This document shows, piece by piece, positions 43,362 to 50,585 of a DNA stretch of 64,000 bases. Both the position numbers and the translations under genes were made by a program. Numbering within the stretch: the first letter of the stretch is position 1; each line of letters opens with the position of its first letter. The stretch spans positions 410,662 to 474,661 of the forward strand of contig NZ_SOCP01000006.1 of assembly GCF_004364325.1 (NCBI RefSeq), in the 5' to 3' direction. The DNA comes from Actinophytocola oryzae (GTDB lineage: Bacteria > Actinomycetota > Actinomycetes > Mycobacteriales > Pseudonocardiaceae). Under the pieces are notes generated by a model, which was not told where the DNA came from, did no database searches, and was given only the letters and a program-made list of their open reading frames with translations.

Positions 43362-44003
43362 ATGGTCGTCACCGTGCTCGGCGCGTCCGGGCGAACCGGC
43401 CGCCACCTGGTGCGGTCACTCGTACGGCAGGGACATTCCGTGCGCGCGGGGGTCCGCAACGGCCGTCGCCGCGAGGCGGTCGCCGGCCTCGGCGCCACCC
43501 CGGTCGTCGCGGACCTGTGCGTGGACCCGGACGAGCTGGTCGACGCGTTCACCGGCTCCGACGTGGTGATCAACGTGGCGGGCGCGGCCGACCCCGACCC
43601 GGCCGCGGTGGCACTGGTCGACCGCGACGGCGCCATCGCCGGCGTACGGGCCGCCGAGCGAGCGGCTGTCCGCAGGTACATCCAGCTGTCCGCCCAGTTC
43701 GCAGACGCGCCTGACCAGGGCGACCGGCTGGTGCGCTCGATCCTCTACGCCAAGCAGATCTCCGACAACGTCCTCGTCCGTTCGAGTCTCGTGTGGACTG
43801 TCGTCCGCGCTGGCACTCTCACCGACGAGCCCGCCACGAACCGCGTGTCCGTCGCAGGCCACCTCGGCGCGGGCCGGGTGTCCCGACAGGACGTCGCGGC
43901 GGTTCTCAGTGCGTGCCTCAGGGAGCCACGCACCGAGAACCGGGGCTTCGACGTCCACACGGGACCCCTGCCCGTGGCCGCCGCACTGGCCGCCCTCGAC
44001 TGA
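43362..44003 (+). CDS. NAD(P)-binding atypical SDR / NmrA-like protein
   Basis: A 213-residue protein with N-terminal dinucleotide motif VTVLGASGRTGRHLVRSL (GxxGxxG type), a second strand GVRNGRR with Arg residues that would favour NADP, and VVADLCVDPDELVDAFTGSD. It lacks the YxxxK of active short-chain dehydrogenases, as in NmrA-like sensors and BVR-B-type reductases. ATG 43362 is 12 bases after the ATPase stop, so it may be transcribed with the transporter operon. The substrate is unknown. Confidence 0.82.
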   Translation: MVVTVLGASGRTGRHLVRSLVRQGHSVRAGVRNGRRREAVAGLGATPVVADLCVDPDELVDAFTGSDVVINVAGAADPDPAAVALVDRDGAIAGVRAAERAAVRRYIQLSAQFADAPDQGDRLVRSILYAKQISDNVLVRSSLVWTVVRAGTLTDEPATNRVSVAGHLGAGRVSRQDVAAVLSACLREPRTENRGFDVHTGPLPVAAALAALD

Positions 44004-44006
44004 ACC

Positions 44007-44242
44007 TCAGTCGTATCTCCCGTTCGAGATCGCGCGGACCCGTTCAAGCTCCCTGCGGTGGAACTCACGCATAACGGGATCCTTCGTCCGTGCGATCCGT
44101 GCGATCCGTGCCAGACAGTCGGCGACCGCCTCCTTCGATAGAAGTCGATGGCGTCGCGATATTGGACGATCAGGAAGTTCGCCCGCTCTACTTCCGACTT
44201 CAACTGGATGCGGCGGAACATGTCCGCCTCGTCGTTGTTCAT
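44007..44242 (-). pseudogene. Small cytoplasmic protein gene broken by a single-base frameshift
   Basis: Two minus-strand frames join into one sensible product of about 77 residues. The first part is NNDEADMFRRIQLKSEVER and on to RDAIDFYR; a shift near 44139-44145 leads into KEAVADCLARIARIARTKDP and then the end RVRAISNGRYD. One extra A in the run CGAAGGAGG would restore the frame. Both halves have good third-position GC, and each frame loses it beyond the junction. The start is ATG 44242 (or 44245). A sequencing error is as likely as a true mutation. I recognise no family. Confidence 0.6.
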
Positions 44243-44384
44243 CATTCCGCAGGAGTTGGCGGAGCGCACCGACGCGAACACTCTCTGTGGACAACTTGTC
44301 CACAAGCGTTCCTCGAGTGGCGAACCGGATCATGAAGGGGGGCGGGCTCTCCGTAAGGGGTGCCGGGCCCGCCCCGATGCACGA

Positions 44385-46175
44385 CTAGCGCGAGAAGCGG
44401 TTGATGGCCGAGACCACCGCGCGGAGGGTGGCCGTGACGATCGAGCTGTGGACGCCGACGCCCCAGAGGGTCCGGTCGCCGATGGCGCACTCCACGTACG
44501 CGGCCGCACGGGCGTCGTCGCCCGCGGTCATGGCGTGCTCGGTGTAGTCGAGGACCCGCACGTCGAAACCGACCGACGCCAGTGCGTCCACGAACGCGGC
44601 GAGCGGACCGTTGCCGTTGCCGTTGATCTCGTGCCGGTCGCCCTCGACGTCGACGACCGCGGCGATCTCGTCGTGGCCCCGACCGTCGTCGGCGATGCGG
44701 TGCTCACGCAGGACCACTGGCGAGGTCAGGTCCAGATACTCGTTCGCGAACGTCGACCACATGAGCGCGGGCGAGACCTCGCCGCCCTCGTTGTCCGTGT
44801 ACCGCTGGACGACCTGCGAGAACTCGATCTGCAGCCTGCGCGGCAGGTCCAGCTGGTGCTCGGTCTTCATGATGTACGCGACGCCGCCCTTGCCGGACTG
44901 CGAGTTCACCCGGATGACGGCCTCGTACGTCCTGCCCACGTCCTTCGGGTCGATCGGCAGGTACGGGACCTCCCACGGGAAGTCGTCCACCGCCGAGCCC
45001 GCGCGGGACGCCTCGTTGCGCAGCGCGTCGAGGCCCTTGTTGATGGCGTCCTGGTGCGAGCCGGAGAACGCCGTGAACACCAGGTCGCCGCCCCACGGGT
45101 GGCGCTCGCCGACCGGCAGCTGGTTGCAGTACTCGACGGTCCTGCGGATCTCGTCGATGTCCGAGAAGTCGATCTGCGGGTCGATGCCCTGGCTGAACAG
45201 GTTCATGCCCAGCGTCACCAGGCACACGTTGCCGGTGCGCTCGCCGTTGCCGAACAGGCAGCCCTCGATCCGGTCCGCGCCGGCCTGGTAGCCCAGCTCG
45301 GCCGCAGCGACGCCGGTGCCCCGGTCATTGTGCGGGTGCAGCGACAGCACGACCGAGTCGCGGCGCTCGAGGTTGCGGTTCATCCACTCGATCGAGTCGG
45401 CGTACACGTTCGGCGTCCCCATCTCCACGGTCGCCGGCAGGTTGATGATCACCGGTCGCTCGGCGGTCGGCCGCCAGATCTCGGTGACCGCGTTGCACAC
45501 CTCGGCGGCGTAGGACAGCTCGGTGCCGGTGTAGGACTCGGGGGAGTACTCGAACCGGAAGTCGGTGTCGGAGTACTTGCCGGCCAGCTCGGCCACCATC
45601 TCCGCGGCGGACGTCGCGATCTTCTTGATGCCCTCGCGCTCCTCGCGGAACACCACGCGGCGCTGCAGGATCGAGGTCGAGTTGTAGATGTGGATGATCG
45701 CCTTGCGGGCGCCCTGCAATGACTCGAAGGTGCGCTCGATCAGCTCGGGCCTGCACTGCGACAGGACCTGGATGGACACGTCGTCCGGCACGGCCTCGTC
45801 GGTGATGATCTCGCGGACGAAGTCGAAGTCCGTCTGGGACGCCGCCGGGAAGCCGACCTCGATCTCCTTGTAGCCCATGCGGACCAGCAGGTCGAACATG
45901 CGCCGCTTGCGGGCCGGGGACATGGGGTCGATCAACGCCTGGTTGCCGTCACGCAGGTCCACCGCACACCACTGCGGCGCCTTGGTGATGACCTTGTCCG
46001 GCCAGGTGCGGTCCGGCAGCGTGATCGGCTCGACCACCTGCGCGAACGGCTTGTACCTGTGCACCGGCATCGACGAGCCGCGCTGCGTGTTCCACGAGGG
46101 CTGGTCGGCCGGGGACGGCCTGGACGGCATCCGGATGTTGCTGCTGGCAGCTCGCTGGACGTCGGGGATGCTCAT
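44385..46175 (-). CDS. leuA: 2-isopropylmalate synthase
   Basis: A 596-residue enzyme of leucine synthesis that condenses acetyl-CoA with 2-oxoisovalerate. The HMGL-like TIM barrel has APQWCAVDLRDGNQALIDPM near residue 67 (metal-binding Asp), and the metal ligands HPHNDRG near residue 280. The C-terminal allosteric domain for leucine feedback covers about residues 440-590. The long N-terminus is usual for the actinobacterial LeuA2 type. ATG 46175 follows AGGAGAATTCCCTC; the longer open frame is not used. The 5' region carries a leader peptide and a terminator hairpin for attenuation. Confidence 0.95.
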   Translation of the reverse strand: MSIPDVQRAASSNIRMPSRPSPADQPSWNTQRGSSMPVHRYKPFAQVVEPITLPDRTWPDKVITKAPQWCAVDLRDGNQALIDPMSPARKRRMFDLLVRMGYKEIEVGFPAASQTDFDFVREIITDEAVPDDVSIQVLSQCRPELIERTFESLQGARKAIIHIYNSTSILQRRVVFREEREGIKKIATSAAEMVAELAGKYSDTDFRFEYSPESYTGTELSYAAEVCNAVTEIWRPTAERPVIINLPATVEMGTPNVYADSIEWMNRNLERRDSVVLSLHPHNDRGTGVAAAELGYQAGADRIEGCLFGNGERTGNVCLVTLGMNLFSQGIDPQIDFSDIDEIRRTVEYCNQLPVGERHPWGGDLVFTAFSGSHQDAINKGLDALRNEASRAGSAVDDFPWEVPYLPIDPKDVGRTYEAVIRVNSQSGKGGVAYIMKTEHQLDLPRRLQIEFSQVVQRYTDNEGGEVSPALMWSTFANEYLDLTSPVVLREHRIADDGRGHDEIAAVVDVEGDRHEINGNGNGPLAAFVDALASVGFDVRVLDYTEHAMTAGDDARAAAYVECAIGDRTLWGVGVHSSIVTATLRAVVSAINRFSR

Positions 46176-46208
46176 GAGGGAATTCTCCTGCTGGTCGCTG
46201 GACTGGGT

Positions 46209-46247
46209 AGACCGGCAGGCTTCAGCCCCGCGGCGGGGAGCCGGTCT
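46209..46247 (-). terminator. leuA attenuator hairpin
   Basis: The arms AGACCGGC and GCCGGTCT enclose a further CCCC/GGGG stem. It begins right after the leader peptide stop, 34 bases before leuA. The upstream sequence CGGGGCC could pair with GGCTCCCCG to form an alternative antiterminator. Confidence 0.6.
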
Positions 46248-46248
46248 G

Positions 46249-46311
46249 TCAGGCCCCGTCGCGGCAGCGAAGGAGGAGAACACGCGCCACGGCAGACAGC
46301 CTAGCCACCAC
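46249..46311 (-). CDS. leuA leader peptide (ribosome-mediated attenuation)
   Basis: A 20-codon ORF starting GTG GTG and ending in RVLLLRCRDGA before TGA, with three Leu codons in a row. Leader peptides with a Leu run followed by Arg/Cys/Asp are known before actinobacterial leuA genes. When leucine is short, a ribosome stalling at the CTC CTC CTT codons would stop the downstream hairpin from forming. The start at 46311 is the first of two GTG codons; there is no strong ribosome-binding site. Confidence 0.65.
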   Translation of the reverse strand: MVARLSAVARVLLLRCRDGA

Positions 46312-46417
46312 AGGTGGGCTGTAAACAGGTGGGCGTCCACATAGTGGGCCGAACGGCCTACCAGGATTGCTCCTCTCGGAGAGTTTCGTCACACGCAACT
46401 CTGGGCAACCACCACCT

Positions 46418-46702
46418 ATGGCTACTCGTACAGCAAGCGGCACGGCCGCACGTGTGATCCAGCTCGTGGGAGCGGTCTTCGCGCTCATCGAGGTCATCTA
46501 CATTCTGCTGATCCTGTTCGGCGCGAACGGGGCCAACGCGTTCGTGCAGTTCATCAAGTCGCTCGCGGAACCGCTGGCGCTGTTCTGGCCAGGGCTCTTC
46601 CCGATCGCCAACCACGATCTCAACGTCATCGTCAACTACGGCCTGGCCGCCATCTTCTGGGTGGTCGTCGCAGGCATCATCGCGCGGGTAGTCGCTCGCT
46701 GA
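46418..46702 (+). CDS. Small two- or three-helix membrane protein (paralogue 1)
   Basis: A 94-residue membrane protein. Hydrophobic segments cover about residues 12-35 (VIQLVGAVFALIEVIYILLI) and 68-91 (VNYGLAAIFWVVVAGIIARV). A sentence-like motif shared with the next gene is LAEPLALFWPGLF and VNYGLAAIFW. ATG 46418 is chosen; the frame is open to 46367. It is divergent from leuA. The family is unnamed to me; similar short proteins occur in many actinomycetes. Confidence 0.7.
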   Translation: MATRTASGTAARVIQLVGAVFALIEVIYILLILFGANGANAFVQFIKSLAEPLALFWPGLFPIANHDLNVIVNYGLAAIFWVVVAGIIARVVAR

Positions 46703-46723
46703 CGGACGTGCCAGACTCCCACC

Positions 46724-47023
46724 ATGTCGACTGTGACCCGGTCAGGCGTGGTGGGAGCCGTGGCTTCGGTCGTCCGCTGGGTCGGACTGGCCGTCGCGGT
46801 CGTCCTGGTCGGGCACGTCCTGCTCACGGTGGGCGGGGCGAACCGGGACAACGGCATCACCCAGTTCTTCTCCTCGGCCGCCGATCCGCTGGCCCTGGCG
46901 TTCAAGAGCCTGTTCGTGCCGGACGACGCGAAGCTGCGCGTGCTGGTGAACTACGGGCTCGCGGCGCTGTTCTGGCTCGTGGTCTCGGCGGTTTTGTCAC
47001 GTCTCATCCGCCGCATCGGCTAG
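46724..47023 (+). CDS. Small membrane protein (paralogue 2)
   Basis: A 99-residue membrane protein clearly related to the preceding gene: AADPLALAFKSLFVPDDAKL and VNYGLAALFWLVVSAVLSRL align with its neighbour in the same positions. Two main hydrophobic segments are present (about residues 10-35 and 72-94). The ATG at 46724 lies 22 bases after the first paralogue, so the pair is a tandem duplication in one operon. Function unknown; a role in ion or stress homeostasis is only a guess. Confidence 0.7.
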   Translation: MSTVTRSGVVGAVASVVRWVGLAVAVVLVGHVLLTVGGANRDNGITQFFSSAADPLALAFKSLFVPDDAKLRVLVNYGLAALFWLVVSAVLSRLIRRIG

Positions 47024-47042
47024 GGATGTTGCGGCCGTCATA

Positions 47043-47056
47043 TAGAACGTGTTCTA
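47043..47056. promoter_or_regulatory. KstR-type operator upstream of fadD3
   Basis: TAGAACGTGTTCTA is a perfect 14-base palindrome that fits the reported KstR consensus TnnAACnnGTTnnA. It lies nine bases upstream of the GTG of fadD3, overlapping the expected promoter or leader. Repression by a TetR-family steroid regulator is inferred. Confidence 0.65.
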
Positions 47057-47065
47057 GTTACGGTC

Positions 47066-48517
47066 GTGGACACCATCCCCGCTGCCGTCGAGGACGCCGC
47101 GCGTCGGTTCGGTGACGCCGAGGCGCTCGTCGACGGACCAGTGCGGATGAGTTGGCGCGAGCTTCGCGACCAGGTCAGCGGTGCCGCTGCCGCCTTCGTG
47201 GAAGGCGGGGTCCTGGCAGGCGACCGGGTCGCGATCTGCGCGCCCAACACGCATCACTGGGTGCTGACGGCGCTCGGCGCGTTGTCGGCGGGGGCGACGC
47301 TGGTGCCGGTCAACACCCGGTTCACCGCCGTCGAGACCGCGGACCTGCTCGACCGCACGAGCGCGAAGGCCCTCGTGGTCGCGGACGACTTCCTGGGCAG
47401 GGACCGCTTGGCCGAGCTGCGCGACGGTGGCCACCGCGTGCCGGGCTTCGTGCTCCCGGTCTCGCCCGGCGAGCCCTGGCGCGCACTGCCGACGTCCACT
47501 GTGGACGTCGAGGTCGACCCGGACGACGTCAGCGACATCCTGTTCACGGCCGGTACCACCGGGCGCAGCAAGGGCGCCATGAGCGCGCACCGGCAGGCGC
47601 TCGACGTGGCACGCGCGTGGGCGGAGCGCGGCGAGGTCACGGCCGACGACCGGTACCTGGTGATCAACCCGTTCTTCCACAGCTTCGGCTACAAGGCGGG
47701 CATCCTCGTGTGCCTGCTGACCGGCGCCACGATCGTGCCGCAGGCCGTGTACGACGCGGCGGCCGCGACTCGGCTCGTGCACGACGAGCGGATCACCGTG
47801 ATGCCCGGCGCGCCGACGATCTTCCAGACCATGCTCGACCTGCCCGACGTCGACCTGAGGTCGCTGCGCCTCGCGGTCACCGGTGCCGCGGTCGTGCCGG
47901 TCGCGCTCGTGGAGCGGATGCAGGAGGCGTTCGGCACGGTCCTCACCGCCTACGGCATGACCGAGGCGGTGGTCGCGACCATGTGCACGCCAGGCGACGA
48001 CGCCGACACCGTCGCCACCACCTGCGGTGGCCCGGCCGCGGGCTTCGAGCTGCGCATCGGCGAACAGGACGAGATCCTCCTTCGTGGCCCCAACGTCATG
48101 CTCGGCTACCTCGACGACCCGGAGGCGACGGGCAGGGCCGTCGACGCCGACGGCTGGCTGCACACCGGCGACGTCGGCCGCGTCGACGAACGTGGCTACC
48201 TCACGATCACCGACCGCCTCAAGGACATGTACATCTGCGGCGGGTTCAACGTGTACCCCGCGGAGGTCGAGCAGGCGCTGGCACGGATGCCGGGGGTCGC
48301 GGACTCCGCGGTCGTCGGCGTGGCGGACGAACGCCTCGGCGAGGTCGGCAAGGCGTTCGTCGTGCGCCGCGAACCCGGACTGTCCACTGAGGACGTACGG
48401 GCGTACTGCAAGGGAGTGCTGGCCAACTACAAGGTCCCCCGGCAGGTCGAGTTCATCGACGTGCTGCCCCGCAACGCCTCCGGCAAGGTGCTCAAGTTTC
48501 AGTTGCGCGAACGGTAG
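47066..48517 (+). CDS. fadD3: Acyl-CoA synthetase FadD3-like (HIP-CoA ligase)
   Basis: A 483-residue ANL-superfamily ligase. The adenylation signature is LFTAGTTGRSKGA near residue 163, then YGMTE, GWLHTGD, and the hinge/C-terminal region YICGGFNVYPAEVE with the catalytic Lys in NASGKVLK. Long stretches (CAPNTHHWVLTALG; INPFFHSFGYKAGIL) closely resemble mycobacterial FadD3, which activates the C/D-ring propanoate (HIP) in cholesterol breakdown. A KstR-type operator precedes it, and kstR2/fadA6-like genes lie five kilobases away. The gene end overlaps the convergent permease by 26 bases. Confidence 0.85.
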   Translation: MDTIPAAVEDAARRFGDAEALVDGPVRMSWRELRDQVSGAAAAFVEGGVLAGDRVAICAPNTHHWVLTALGALSAGATLVPVNTRFTAVETADLLDRTSAKALVVADDFLGRDRLAELRDGGHRVPGFVLPVSPGEPWRALPTSTVDVEVDPDDVSDILFTAGTTGRSKGAMSAHRQALDVARAWAERGEVTADDRYLVINPFFHSFGYKAGILVCLLTGATIVPQAVYDAAAATRLVHDERITVMPGAPTIFQTMLDLPDVDLRSLRLAVTGAAVVPVALVERMQEAFGTVLTAYGMTEAVVATMCTPGDDADTVATTCGGPAAGFELRIGEQDEILLRGPNVMLGYLDDPEATGRAVDADGWLHTGDVGRVDERGYLTITDRLKDMYICGGFNVYPAEVEQALARMPGVADSAVVGVADERLGEVGKAFVVRREPGLSTEDVRAYCKGVLANYKVPRQVEFIDVLPRNASGKVLKFQLRER

Positions 48518-50156
48518 GCATCGGGAGGCTGACCGGACCGACCTCCTGGCACAGGTCGTGGCACTCGGCGTCCAGCGTGCAGCACAGGGAACAGATCGGA
48601 CCCTGCTGCTTCACGCAGTCCGCGACGTCCGGCACCTCGTACGGGTCGCCGCACACCGCGCACATGTGTGTGGCCAGCGCGTCCGCCTCGGTCAGCCGGA
48701 CCGTGTTCTCCCTTGCCAGGTAGTACTTCCCCTTGGTCGCCAGCGCGAGCACGGGCACCAGCACGACCGCGACCACCAGCGCAAGCAACGGGCTGAACGC
48801 CGCGAGGTACTCGCCGAACGCCCCGAAGTACGCCGCGATCGACAGCGTGGACGCGACCATCATCGCGCCGAAGCCGACCGGGTTGATCTTGTGCAGGTAC
48901 GCGCGCTTGAACTCGACGTACCGGGGCGAGAGCCCGAGCGGCTTCGCGATCACGAGGTCCGCGCACACCGCGCCGATCCACGCGATGGCCACGTTGGAGT
49001 AGAAGCCGAGGATCTTGTTCAGCAGTCCGAACGCGCCGAACTCCATGAGCGCCAACGCGATCCCGCAGTTGACGAGCACGTACCAGACCCGGCCGGGGTG
49101 CTTGTGCAGCACGCGGGAGAAGAAGTTGGCGAACGACAGCGACCCGGAGTAGGCGTTCGTCGTGTTGATCTTGATCTGCGACACGACGACGAAGATCGCC
49201 GCGAACGTCATCGCCACGGGCCCGAGTGCGGGCCGCACCGCCTCCAGGTACGGCGCGATGGGCTCCAGCGCCGCCGTCGAACCGACCGCGCCGAGGGCGA
49301 GGAACGCGAGCAGTGCGCCGCCGATCTGTTTCGCCGCACCGAGAATCACCCAGCCGGGGCCGGCCGCGATCACCGCGGTCCACCAGACCCGTCTGTTGGC
49401 GTTGGTCTTGCGCGGCATGAACCGCAGGTAGTCGGCCTGCTCCCCGATCTGCCCGATGAGCGAGAGCGCGACACCCATGCCGAACCCGAAGCTGATGGCC
49501 GAGAACGTGCCGCCCGTCCCGTCCAGCCCGGCGAACGCCGCGAAGTCGCCGAGCCGCTCGGGTTCGCGCACCGCCACGATGACGAACGGCAGGATCAGCC
49601 CGGCGATCCAGACCGGCTGGGTCCACGTCTGCATCTTCGCGACCGCACCCATGCCGTAGAGGGCGAACGGCAGCACGATCAGCGTCGCCAGCAGGTAGCC
49701 GACGGGCAGGGGTAACCCGATCGCGAGGTCGAACGCCTGCGCCATGATCGACCCCTCCAGCGAGAAGAAGATCACCGTGAAACTGGCGTACACCAACGAG
49801 GTCAGCGTCGAGCCGAAGTAGCCGAAGCCCGCACCCCGGGTCAGCAGGTCCATGTCGACGCCGTACTTCGCGCACGCCGAGGCGATGGGGATCCCGGTCA
49901 GGAAGATCACGACGGCCGCGGCGAGGATGGCGAGGACACCCGAGGAGAAGCCGTAGGTCAGGACGATGCTCGCGCCGATGGCGAAGTCGGCGAGGTAGGC
50001 GATCCCGCCCAGCGCGGTCCCCGCCACGACGAGCGGGGACCAGCGCCGGAAGGAGTGGGCCGCGAAGCGGAGCGAGTAGTCCTCCCGGTTCTCGTTCGCG
50101 GCGAGTGGTGCGTAGCTGCGTTTGGGCGGTTGTGCTGCCTCCACGGTGTCCGTCAT
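48492..50156 (-). CDS. NCS1-type purine/cytosine permease with cysteine-rich C-terminal tail
   Basis: A 554-residue membrane protein. About 12 hydrophobic segments cover residues 40-490. The N-terminus (NREDYSLRFAAHSFRRWSPL) and the segment SLIGQIGEQADYLRFMPR fit purine-cytosine permeases of the NCS1 family, which import nucleobases or related compounds with a cation. The last 60 residues add a cytoplasmic cysteine-rich region with eight Cys (CAVCGDPYEVPDVADC, then GPICSLCCTLDAECHDLC), which looks zinc-binding and is unusual for the family. ATG 50156 faces an AT-rich promoter region. The gene lies convergent to fadD3. Confidence 0.85.
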   Translation of the reverse strand: MTDTVEAAQPPKRSYAPLAANENREDYSLRFAAHSFRRWSPLVVAGTALGGIAYLADFAIGASIVLTYGFSSGVLAILAAAVVIFLTGIPIASACAKYGVDMDLLTRGAGFGYFGSTLTSLVYASFTVIFFSLEGSIMAQAFDLAIGLPLPVGYLLATLIVLPFALYGMGAVAKMQTWTQPVWIAGLILPFVIVAVREPERLGDFAAFAGLDGTGGTFSAISFGFGMGVALSLIGQIGEQADYLRFMPRKTNANRRVWWTAVIAAGPGWVILGAAKQIGGALLAFLALGAVGSTAALEPIAPYLEAVRPALGPVAMTFAAIFVVVSQIKINTTNAYSGSLSFANFFSRVLHKHPGRVWYVLVNCGIALALMEFGAFGLLNKILGFYSNVAIAWIGAVCADLVIAKPLGLSPRYVEFKRAYLHKINPVGFGAMMVASTLSIAAYFGAFGEYLAAFSPLLALVVAVVLVPVLALATKGKYYLARENTVRLTEADALATHMCAVCGDPYEVPDVADCVKQQGPICSLCCTLDAECHDLCQEVGPVSLPMPTVRATET

Positions 50157-50226
50157 GGCTCGAAGCTAGGAACGCGAAATTGCGTCCGTGTGACGATCCG
50201 TGACGCCCCGATGACAAGAATCGTAT
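50157..50226 (-). promoter_or_regulatory. Promoter region of the NCS1 permease gene
   Basis: This is the only AT-rich stretch between the permease and the upstream remnant (GATATACGATTCTTGTCATC). It holds a repeated CGTCAC/CGTCACA element. A promoter is expected here; exact boxes cannot be assigned. Confidence 0.35.
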
Positions 50227-50544
50227 ATCTGGTCGGGGTCGGCGCAGGGTCACCAGCAGGTTCGCCCGACGCGGCGGGGTCCGCGCCTCGCACGTGCGCT
50301 GCCAGCCCGGCATCGCCTGCTCGAACAGGTCGTCCAGTTCGGTCCTCGGCTTGAACCGCACCGAGGAGTCGCCTGACACCCAGCGGTCCGCGTCGAACGG
50401 GGCCGGTCCCTCCGCGAGCAGCTGCGTGGTCGTGACCGGCCGGAACTCCATCCCCGCCGGGTCCCCGTCGAACGTCCGGCCCGACGCGGCCGGTGCCGAG
50501 TAACTCGATGTCGGGCAGGACCAGGCGTAACCGGCCGAGGGCAC
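50227..50544 (-). pseudogene. Coding-like remnant without a stop codon
   Basis: This stretch has excellent third-position GC in one minus-strand frame (AGMEFRPVTTTQLLAEGPAP, then RFKPRTELDDLFEQAMPGWQ). The coding character ends abruptly near 50227, and the frame has no stop before it runs through the permease gene as a shadow. At the other end the neighbouring frame is coding-like (RALGRLRLVLPDIELLGTG). It looks like the decayed middle of a gene that lost its ends. I recognise no family. The remainder of 50545-50585 holds nothing notable. Confidence 0.35.
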
Positions 50545-50585
50545 GACGAACCGAGGTACCGAGGGGTATGGGGGAGCTGCTCTCT

